64,000 nucleotides of DNA. Source: Cyanophora paradoxa (lineage: Eukaryota; Glaucocystophyceae; Cyanophorales; Cyanophoraceae). Position numbers and translations under genes: made by a program. The number at the start of each line of letters is the position of its first letter. Position 1 is the first letter of the stretch. Shown here in pieces: positions 55,561 through 64,000 of this stretch. The notes beneath the pieces were generated by a model. The model saw nothing but the letters and a program-made list of their open reading frames with translations, was not told where the DNA came from and ran no database searches. Location: NCBI GenBank assembly GCA_004431415.1, contig QPMI01000489.1, forward strand, positions 1-64,000, given 5' to 3'.

Positions 55561-58500
55561 ATGGATCGCGCGGGCGAGCCAGACGAGCTCGATCCGCCGA
55601 AGCTCACCCCCACTCCGAGGCGCACATGGTCGCGCGGCGGCGAGAAGTCGCCCCCGATAGGCATCCCCGTTCCTCGCCGGCACGGTGCGGCCCGTGCGCT
55701 CGCGCACGGTCGGACTCGGGACTCACCAGGCGCCTCGCGTACGCAGCCGCCAGCCCGTTCTCGGACGGCGAGGGCGACTCGATGATGATGTTCCCGCCGC
55801 AAGATGGAGACTTCCCGCTCGACGGGAACCCGCGGCTGCTCGACTCCCCCCGATCGCTCCCTGACATGAAGCTCATCAGTTCCAGCCCGGACACGCTGCC
55901 CCTGAACGGGGCGCCGCCGTCAACGAGCATGGAATCGGACATGCCAGTCATTCGCATCGGCTCGCTCGAGATGCCCTCGCGGCTGGCGAAGGAGCCTGCG
56001 AAGAAGAAGGCCCCTCCGAAGCCGCCCGTCGCGCAGAAGATCCCACACCTCGTGAAGACCCCGTTCGAGGAGTATATAGACGAGTACCACTGGTTCCGCG
56101 ACAAGGCGAACCCCAAAGTCATGGAGTGCGCTACGCGCTGGAACGCGACATTTGATCCGCGCTCGCTGAGGCCGCGCAGGTACCTAGAATCCGAAAACAC
56201 GTACGCGGAAGCAATCATGAAGAACACGGAGGACCTTCAGACGACCCTGTACAACGAGTTCTGCTCCCGCTCGCTAGACGCGGATGCGGAGGCGCGCCCC
56301 GCCGATCGCCCCACGCCGCGTCCGCGCGCCGCGGGCTCAGGCGCGCGCAGGTTCCCATTCGCGTCGATAACTACTACTACTACAAGCGCACGGAGCCCGA
56401 CAAGCAGTACACGGTACGCGGCGGCGGCTGCAGCTGCCGCCGCGGCGCCCGCACGGCCGCCGCGGCCGACGCCTCCGCGCCCCTCCTCCGCAGGTCCACT
56501 GCCGAAAGTTCGACTCGCTTGACGCCTCCGAAGAGGTTGTTTTCGACGAGAACGAGTGGGCAGAGGGCGAGGACTACTTCGAGGTGGGCGTACCCGTACC
56601 CCCCGCCTCCGCCCCGCCGCCCCCACCGACGCGCGCCCGGCCCGGGTACAGCTTGGCGTCTTCGAGGTCGCGCCGAACCACAACATAGTCGCCCTGGGCA
56701 CCAACACGACCGGTGACGAGCGGTTCACCGTATACTTCAAGGCGGGCTTATCTGCTTCGCCCTATCTGCCTCTCCGGGATTCAAACCCGCCCCTCCTCGC
56801 AGGACCTGGGTACCGGCTCGCTCCTGGACGACGAGATTCCGGTGCGTCTGCCCGCCTTCCCCCCCGCCCCTCTCTCCGCGCCTCGCCTCCTGAAGCCGCC
56901 GCCAGAACGTAAACACGCTCCGCTGGGCCAACGACAACTCGAGCGTCCTGTACACGGTACCCCTCCCCCTCTCTGTCTGTCAGGCGATCCAACTCTATCG
57001 GCCACCGGGTGAACTTCCGCCTCAGGTGATCCACCCGACGACCGGGCGCTCGTACCGGCTCTACAGGCACCGCCTCGGTACACCCGTCGCCGAAGACGAG
57101 CTCATGCACTCGGTGCGCCCCTCCCCCCACTCGCTTCCCTCCCCCGCCCCTTCAGAGCGCCCCCCTCCCGTCCTTCATCTGAGCGCCCCCCACCCCCTCC
57201 CCCTCCCCCCGCCACCCTGCAGGAGGACGACGAGGCGTTCGTGCTGAGCATCTCGATGACGAACAGCGGCAAATTCTTCCTCCTCCGCCTCGCCGGTGCG
57301 TGCGCGGGGCGAAGGCGGGCGGGGCGGGCCGCGCGCCCTGCGGCGGCCAGACTAGACGGGGCAGGCAGGCAGGCAGCAGCTAGCTCCATTGTAGGGACGG
57401 CTCCATTGTTCTAGATTCGGGGGGAGGGGGGGGGGGAGGGGGGGTGGGGTGGGGGGGTTAGCTTGACGGCTCAAGGGCGTTCGACCGACAGGCCCAGCCC
57501 ATCCCATTCCAGCCCCGCCCCGCCCCGCCCCGCCCCGCTCCCCCAGCATTGTACCCCCCGCCTCACCCCCCGACCGCTTCTTCGTTCACAGACCAATCGA
57601 CGGCTGAGGTTCGCTTCATGGACGCCGACGACCCGAAGGGCTACTTCCGCGTCCTGTACCCCCGCGAGCCCAACATCGCCTACTTCGTCGAGGTCCGATT
57701 CTTCGCACTCAATTTACCCGTACCCCCTGCAGCTCTGCGATCAGATTTGATCTCATCTGATCTGATCTGATTTCGAGCAGCACCACGGGAACAAGTTCTT
57801 CGTTCTCACGAACGACGACGGCGCCGTCAACTTCAAGCTCGTGCAGGGTACCCCCTCGTTTCTTCCCCCCCCCTCGGCGTCGGTTTGAACAGCCGCGGGG
57901 CAGTACCCGTCATCTCGCCGCAGAAGAAGAACTGGCGGGAGGTCCTCGCCAGCAACGAGCAGGTACCGCTCCCGTACCCCCCTTCCTTCCCTTCCCGCCT
58001 TCCCGTACCCCTCACCGCCCCTTCCCGTACCCCCCTCTTTTGCAGGTGCTTCTGGAGCAGATGTTCGTGTACAAGCACCACTTAGTCCTCTTCTGCCTCC
58101 GCGACACCCACCGCGTCATCAAGGTCAGATCCGATCCGATCCGAACCGATCCGATTTCTGATCCGATCTGATCTGATCCGACTTCTCCCCCCCTCCCATC
58201 GCTCAGATCATGGACTTGTCGGACGGGGAGTGGCACACGGTCGAGTTCGGCGAGCGTCTCACAAGCGTCTGGCCGGGCAACTACGACGACGAGGACATTC
58301 GCATGGTCCGAGCGCACGTATATATAAGATCCACGGTTCAGTATAAGTCTAGAAGCCCAAAACGACATCCGCATGGTTCGAGCACAAGCACACACATAAG
58401 ACCCGCGGCTCATATATGAGACTATAGACTGGGACCTACATATTATAAACTATAGATGACGAACACATCCGCATGGTCCGAGCGCACATATTCGACCCGC

Positions 58501-60921
58501 GTTTCAGTTTTGTTAGCTCGCTTAGGAGCTCAGAGCTCAGACTATAGACAGACTATAGACTGGGCCCGAGACACAAAGTCGAAGAGCCCAAGAGCACATC
58601 ACTCTGTCTATGTCTCCTTTCTTCCTGCCGAATATCTGCCTGATACCCCCCGCTCCCCCCCCCCCCAGATCACGGCGTACAAGACGAACAAGATCCGCTT
58701 CCTGAAGTCCTCCTTCCTCGACCCGGTACCCCCCTCCCCGCCCGCCGAATCCCCGTACCCCCCTCCGTTCCTAACAGGAGCGGCGGCTCCTTTTCGCAGG
58801 CGACGTACTATGACTACGACATGGACAACCGCGCCAAGACGAAGCGAAAGGTCCGCAGCGAACGAAGCGAGGGCGGGCTAGCTGGCCGGCCAGCTAGCCA
58901 AGCCGGACGCTTAGACGGTTAGCTGCGACGAAGGGAAAGGTCCGGATCCGGGGGGGTGGGCGAGGGGAGGGCACGGTGCCAGCCAGACCTACAAGACCTA
59001 TAGGGCGTACCGGTAGCTAAGCCAGTCTTAGCCGGACGGGTCTGAGCCAGTCTCGGCCCGGTTAGCTGCGCCCCCTCCTCTCCCCCGCCGGGGCTGACAG
59101 ACCGATCGAGCGCAGACCGACACGGTTCTGGGGGGGTACGTCCCGGCCATCTACCACCAGGAGGTCCGTTCAGCTCGAAGCGAGCGTACCCGTACCCGTG
59201 CCGAATCGTGCCCCGCCGTCCTGGTTCTGATTCTTCTGTCCCGGTTTCAGCGCATCTTCGCGACCGGTCACGATGGCGTGGAGGTGGGTTCCGGCCGTGT
59301 CTTTGCCCACGACCTTTAGATTCACGCACCCCCCTCCGCCCAGATCCCCATCTCGCTCGTGTTCCGCAAGGATATGCGGGACCCCGAGAACGGCAACTAC
59401 TGCCTGGTACCCCCTTTCCGTGCACGCGTACCCCCGGGCTCCCGCGAACCCCGTACCCCAGATGGAGGCGTACGGCGCGTACGGCGGAAACAAGCACCCC
59501 CGCTTCGATCCCCACAAGGTCCGAAAATCGCTGTACCCCTCAGCTCGCAGCTTATACCCCCCTGCAGCTCTCCCTCCTCGACCGCGGCTTCGTCTACGCG
59601 ATCGCGCACGTCCGGTACCCCCCTTTGCGCCTCCGTACCCCTCGACGGCCCTCACGCTCCCCCGCAGCGGCTCGGGCATGAGGGGACGCCAGTGGTACCT
59701 CCAGGGCAAGGTTTTCAACAAAAAGGTACCCCTCCCGCTTTCTTACATCGTTCGTTGCCCAACGGTGTACCCCAGAACACGTTTTACGACTTCATATCCT
59801 GCGCCAAGCACCTCGTTAGCGCGGGGTACACCCGCCACGAAAGGTCCGCCGCCGTACCCCTCCGAAACGTTCTTTCCCCTTCGCCTTATCCCGAGCTTCC
59901 TTCCTTCCTTCCTGTACCCCAGGCTCGCGATCTACGGGCGCTCGGCGGGCGGACTCCTCATGGGCGCCGTGTTGAACATGGCCCCTGAGCTGTTCAAGGT
60001 CGCTGTCGTCGAGGTCCGCGTACCCCCCGGCGCTTCCCCCCCCACGCCCGCGACGTCTCCCGGTTCGAATCCGAGCAGGTGCCTTTCGTGGACTGCATCA
60101 ACACGATGATCGACCCGAGCATCCCGTGGGTCGCCTTCGAGTACTCGGAATGCGCGTACCCCCCTTCCCCTTCCTCCGCACTTTTCCCCTTGTAACCCAG
60201 GGCGCAGGGGGCGATCCCCGGTCCAGCCGAGAGATGTACGACTACATGAAGAGCTACAGGTACCCCTGGATCACTTCGCCCCCCCTCCCCCCCAACCTCC
60301 CGATCGTCACTCACGCCCCGGCAGCCCGTACGACAACGTCAAGCCGCAGAACTACCCCCACATCCTAATCAGTGCGCCCATCTTGTACCCCCCCCCCCTC
60401 CACGCCACGCCGCCCGCCTATCCTCCGCCGCGCTCACCTCTCCTCAGCGACCGGCTGGAACGACCCCCGGGTACAGTACTGGGAGCCCACGAAGTGGACC
60501 GCCCGCCTCCGGTGCCCCTACCCCCCCTTTCCCTTCTTCCCCGTACCCCCGTTCCATCTTAACCCGGCCCGGGCGTACCCCCCAGGGCCGTGAAGGAAGA
60601 CTCGAACATTCTGCTGCTCCGGACGCACATCGCGGGTGCGCGGGGCGCCGGCGCCTTCGGGGGAGGCTAGAGAGGCTTTCCGCGCGGTGCTTTCCTAAGA
60701 TGCAGGACTTTCCGATAAGGCTACGCCTTCCTCTCTGCCCTCCTCCCTCTCAACCCCCCCCCTCCCCCCGCAGGGCACATGGGGAGCACGGGGCGGTACG
60801 ACCACCTCGAGGACCTCGCCTTCAACTACGCCTTCGTCATCGACAGGCGCCCGCCCGCCCGTCTCTTTAGCTCCAAAAGCTTTAGCTTCCTTAGCTTCCT
60901 ACTTAGCTTCCTTCTTAGCTC
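55561..60921 (+). CDS. oligopeptidase B-type serine peptidase (family S9A)
   Basis: Cleaves peptides after basic residues; soluble, a beta-propeller plus an alpha/beta-hydrolase domain. Start MDRAGEPDELDPPKLTPTPR at 55561. Exon 1 joins in frame (TG|G) at about 55731 to a long exon with EEYIDEYHWFRDKANPKVME, then YLESENTYAEAIMKNTEDLQ. Propeller exons include VPIRVDNYYYYKRTEPDKQY, FEVAPNHNIVALGTNTTGDE, RSYRLYRHRLGTPVAEDELM and EHHGNKFFVLTNDDGAVNF. Catalytic exons include LEIPISLVFRKDM-type (IPISLVFRKDMRDPENGNYC), EAYGAYGG, GRQWYLQGKVFNKK, the nucleophile YGRSAGGLLMGAVLNMAPEL (about 59932), VPFVDCINTMIDPSIPW, GWNDPRVQYWEPTKW (Asp, about 60450) and HIAGHMGSTGRYDHLEDLAF (His, about 60770). All three catalytic residues are present. 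The exon ending at 56291 uses a GC donor (GAG|GCGCG). Unspliced, the frame ends at TGA 60919-60924; spliced at 60846 it continues into the methyltransferase. Confidence 0.9.
57738..57775 (+). repeat. GATCTGATC-type array in an intron
   Basis: gatcagatttgatctcatctgatctgatctgatttc lies in an intron of the peptidase gene. Similar arrays are at 58122-58182 and 62640-62730. Confidence 0.8.
58122..58182 (+). repeat. GATCCGATC-type array in an intron
   Basis: Runs of gatccgatccgaaccgatcc and gatctgatctgatccgac fill most of one intron between exons HRVIK and IMDLSDGEWHTVEFGERLT. Confidence 0.8.
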
Positions 60922-60970
60922 TTGAAGAGTCGTTTTAGCTCTGTGTCTTCGTCATCGACCGGCGCCCGCC
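60832..60970 (+). repeat. short direct duplication at the peptidase-methyltransferase junction
   Basis: ttcgtcatcgacaggcgccc (60832) recurs as ttcgtcatcgaccggcgccc (60949), 117 bp later. The repeated text holds the last codons of the peptidase (FVID) and the candidate GC donor. Confidence 0.85.
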
Positions 60971-61034
60971 CCGCTCCACTCCGCTCTGGGTGGGTGAACG
61001 CTCACTCGCCTGTCGGCCGCCTCCGCGTGCGCAG

Positions 61035-64000
61035 GCTGGAGGTGCAGCGGCACATCACGGTGGCGCAGCCGCTGGTCAAGGTCGTCCCGCCGACTGCCCT
61101 CGCCCCCGTAGACCTCATCCGCATGTTCCAGGGCTTCCAGGTCCGTCGAGTTGACCGATCTAATCCCCGTCAGCCAATGGGTCGGTTTGATAATATAAGC
61201 CAATTTAGATTAGACGAGATTCGGGGCTCCTCTAGACGACGCCTTTCAAGGCTTTGGATGCTTGAGACGGCTCTTGCTTGTCCCCAGTTTCATCGAGAGC
61301 CCGGCTTCTTAAGACGGCCTTGGTCTAGTGTGGGGCATGCCTAACCAACGCGCCCGCCGTCTTAAGACGGCCTTGTTAAGACGGCCTTGGTCTAGTGTGG
61401 CTCGTCTAACCAACGCACGCGCCCCTCGCCTCGCCTCGCCCCACCAACGTGGTCGAACAAACTCCGAGACTCTTTCCCACCGACGCACGCGCCCGCCCCT
61501 CGCCTCGCCCTCAGATCACGATGGCGCTGCACGCGGCGCTGGAGCTCGGCCTCTTCGACCACCTCGCCCGCGCCGGCCGCGCCTCCTGCGACGCCCTCGC
61601 AGAGGCCGTCAACTGCAGGTCCGCCCGCAGCATAGCATCGGGGAGGGGAGGGAGGGAGGATGGCGAGCTAGCTGGGTAGCTGGGCAGCTGGGTGGCTGGG
61701 CCGGCCCAGCCCAGCGTCGCGCTAAGGGCTCCTGTACAAGCGCTGAAAGCTCTGGACGCGCCTCACCTCCTTCGCCCCGCGGCGCAGCGAGCGGGGTACG
61801 CGGATCCTGGCGGACGCGCTGGTGGCGGCCGGCCTCCTGGAGCTCATCGACGGCGACTACACAAACTCCGAGGTCCGCCCGCCCCTTAAAGAGGGCTTTC
61901 TAGGGCTTCTGGGGCTTTCTAGGAAGGTCCGCGGGGGAGGCTGTGGGGGCGAGGGGCGGCGCGAGACGTAGGATGGGGGGACTGGCGCCGGCGTCTCTGT
62001 TTCAGCAAGTGGCGGCTTCTTGGGGCTTCTAGGGCCACTCCGAGGTCCTTGGTCCGCGGGGAGAAGGCTGCGGGGTCGAGGGGCGAGCGGCTTTATGGGG
62101 CTCCAGAGTGCGAGGCAAAGTCGAGGAAGAGCCCGAGAGGGAAGGAAAGAAGAAGAAGACGAAGTTAACTAAGCAAGCTTACTAACTGACTAGCTAGCTA
62201 GCTAACTGCTTAGCTAGCTAACTAACTGATTAGCTAGCTAACTAACTGATTAGCTAGCTAACTAACCAACTAGCGCACTAACTGGACGATTCCGGGGTCT
62301 TCGCGCCGGCTCACCCCGCCCGCCCCCCCGCCCGCCCGCGCAGGTGGCGGCGACGCACCTCGTCCGCGGCCTCGCCAACTACATCGGCGACGTGCGCCGC
62401 TACCCCCCTGCCCGCCCCGATCCCACTACCCCTCCTCCCTGCCCCCCTCCCCCCCCCCCCCCCCCCTGCACCCGAGCGCCCTTCCTTCTCCGCCCTCTTC
62501 TCCCTCTCCTCCCTTCCTTCACCCTCTACCCCCTCCCTGAGCCCTGTACCCCCGGCAGGTGCGGAACTACCTCGTGAACGACTTCATGTGGGACGCCATC
62601 CGCCGCCTTCCCGAGGCCGTCCGCGACGGCGGGCCCAAGGTCAGATCAGATCGGATCCGATCAGATCAGATCAGATTTGATCTGAGCCCATCTGAGATTC
62701 GATCCGATCTGATCTGATTTGATCCGAGCAGAGGCCTGCGGAGGCGGAGGCGGAGGGGGGCCCCGGCGTCGCCCTCTCCCACATGCAGCAGGCCCGCCCT
62801 GTACCCCCCTCTCCTCTCCCCCCCTCTCCCGCTTCCTTCTCTCTTGTTCTTCTTTCTTTCGATGCGCTGAGGCCTTTTTGCGAACGCTCGCAGCATTGGG
62901 AGAACGTGGCCCGCTACAATACCGTTCAGTCGGCGAGGTACCCCTCCCGCCCTCTTTCCCCCCCCCCCCTTCCTGAGCCTCTCTCGCCTCGTTCGCAGCG
63001 TCGGGCAACAGGTTACGTCCCTGCTCGCCCCCTGGGCCGGTGCGCGTTCTGTACCCCTCCACTCGTCCCCTCCCACTTACCCTCCTGCACCCCCAGCGAG
63101 GCACAAGCCGCTGCACGTGCTGGACGTCGGCTGCGGCGCCGGTTTCCTGGGTACGAAAGTCGTACCCCCCAGATCCTTCTTATCCAGTTTCTTCGTCTCA
63201 CGCCTTCTAATTTCCCTTCCGCGCAGGCTTCAGCGTGCTACAGAGGCACGCCCACGCGCGCCTGTGGAGCCTGGACTGGCCCTCGATCATCTCGATCGCC
63301 CGCGGCTACGGTACCCCCCTTCTCTCCCCTCCCCTCCCCTCTCTTTCGCTTACCTTCTTCTTTCGTTCGCCTCAGCCGAGCAGCTTCAGCTGAGCGAGCG
63401 CGTGACGTTCATCGAGGGCGACCTATTCCTTACCCCCCTCGGCGGGCCCTACGACCTCATCGTCCTCGGCCAGGTCCGTACGCCCCTCCGCCACTCGGAT
63501 TGCGTACCCCCCCCCCTCCCGAGCTTATTCCCCTCTTTTTCGGCGCAGGTCCTGCACCAGCTTTCGGAGGAGCAGTGCAACCTTTTCCTGCGGCGAATCC
63601 TGACGGTCCTCAAGCCCTCCGGACGCGTCGTCATTCACGAAACTGTCTCGTGCGCCGTACCCCTCCCTCCCTTTCTCCCCCGCCCCGATCCCCCCGGGGG
63701 GGTACACGGGCGAGCGTCCGAGCGCGGTGGGCGGGGGTACAGGGGCCTCGACGACGGCTCCTCCTCCATCCACCCCTCCCTCTTCTCCCTCTCCATGCTC
63801 GTCCAGGTCCGCGTACCTTCCAAAAACCTCGCCTACCCCCCTTTGACCCCTCTACCCCCCAAAAGGCACCCGAGGGCGAGGCGTACCCCCTGTCCTGGTA
63901 CCAGCGGGTCCTCTCGGACGCGGGCTTCGCCCCCCCCTCCCTGCACCACCTCCAGGTCCGTCTTCTCTCCCCCCCTCCCTCCGGCTTCTGTACCCCCTCA
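61035..64000 (+). CDS. SAM-dependent O-methyltransferase (Methyltransf_2-like), truncated by the window end
   Basis: Transfers methyl from SAM to a small-molecule hydroxyl. The first exon begins after gtgcgcag at 61035 (LEVQRHITVAQPLVKVVPPT, then LAPVDLIRMFQGFQ). Next is ITMALHAALELGLFDHLARA (61515), the winged-helix dimerisation region, then RILADALVAAGLLELIDGDY, VRNYLVNDFMWDAIRRLPEA, HVLDVGCGAGFLG (SAM-binding glycine motif, about 63115), LWSLDWPSIISIARGYAEQL, VTFIEGDLFLTPLGGPYDLI, VLGQVLHQLSEEQCNLFLRR, ILTVLKPSGRVVIHET, a segment DDGSSSIHPSLFSLSMLV and YPLSWYQRVLSDAGFAPPSL. No ATG precedes 61035 in frame. The only upstream in-frame continuation is through the oligopeptidase B exon ending at 60846, so this may be the C-terminal half of a fusion. 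It continues beyond 64000. Confidence 0.8.
61304..61410 (+). repeat. short interspersed duplication in a methyltransferase intron
   Basis: ttaagacggccttggtctagtgtgg occurs at about 61308 and 61374, each followed by a variant of ctaaccaacgcacgcgcccc. A third partial copy lies between them. Confidence 0.8.
62165..62282 (+). repeat. tandem array of TAGCTAGCTAACTAACTGAT
   Basis: About five 20-bp units built of TAGC/TAAC tetramers, in the long intron before exon VAATHLVRGLANYIGDV. Confidence 0.9.
62640..62730 (+). repeat. GATCAGATC/GATCTGATC array in an intron
   Basis: Almost the whole intron between exons EAVRDGGPK and AEAEAEGGPGVALSHMQQ consists of GATC words joined by AG, CG, TG or TT. Confidence 0.85.

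Overview
The window is eukaryotic nuclear DNA. Genes are broken by many short GT-AG (and apparently GC-AG) introns, and there are LINE-type insertions with target-site duplications, minisatellites and long homopolymer tracts. A plastid-lipid-associated protein (PAP/fibrillin) gene and a plant-type DUF1475 gene suggest a plastid-bearing unicellular alga. I cannot place the lineage from sequence alone. All exon models are hand-read, so boundaries are approximate unless a junction is said to keep frame.

Layout. (1) 1-16.9 kb has a moderate-GC composition: a SET-domain methyltransferase gene (+, to 3565), a 250-bp direct duplication, a decayed CACTA/EnSpm-like element (-, 4.5-9.6 kb), an unidentified multi-exon gene (+, about 9.8-13.05 kb), a 101/104-bp minisatellite (13.74-15.03 kb), a 25-base G run and another unidentified multi-exon gene (15.3-16.7 kb). 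(2) 16.86-17.13 kb is a sharp boundary: A-rich DNA, then an array of TTTACC-phased words. Beyond it the DNA is very GC rich. (3) 17.1-22.5 kb is GC rich, full of short palindromes and tandem duplications, with no gene I can support. (4) 22.5-45.4 kb is one very large minus-strand gene and two tandem copies of its 3' end. The gene starts at 45420 and codes for an N-terminal domain, TPR repeats, many Sel1-like repeats and a C-terminal MYND zinc finger, in 30 or more tiny exons. Its last 4 kb is repeated twice downstream (units B and A), with a shared LINE insertion and later private insertions that give exact empty-site comparisons. (5) 45.5-64 kb is compact and gene dense: PAP/fibrillin (+), an unidentified Ala/Pro-linker protein (+), DUF1475 membrane protein (-), YeeE/YedE-type sulfur transporter (+), oligopeptidase B (+) and a SAM O-methyltransferase (+, runs off the end). 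Two gene pairs are head to head with only 112 and 117 bp between start codons.

Recurrent oddities. Many introns in the GC-rich part start GTACCCC and repeat that word internally and just before the acceptor. At least eleven exon ends appear to use GC donors, mostly AG|GCGCG. The peptidase and methyltransferase reading frames join without a stop if one such GC donor is used.
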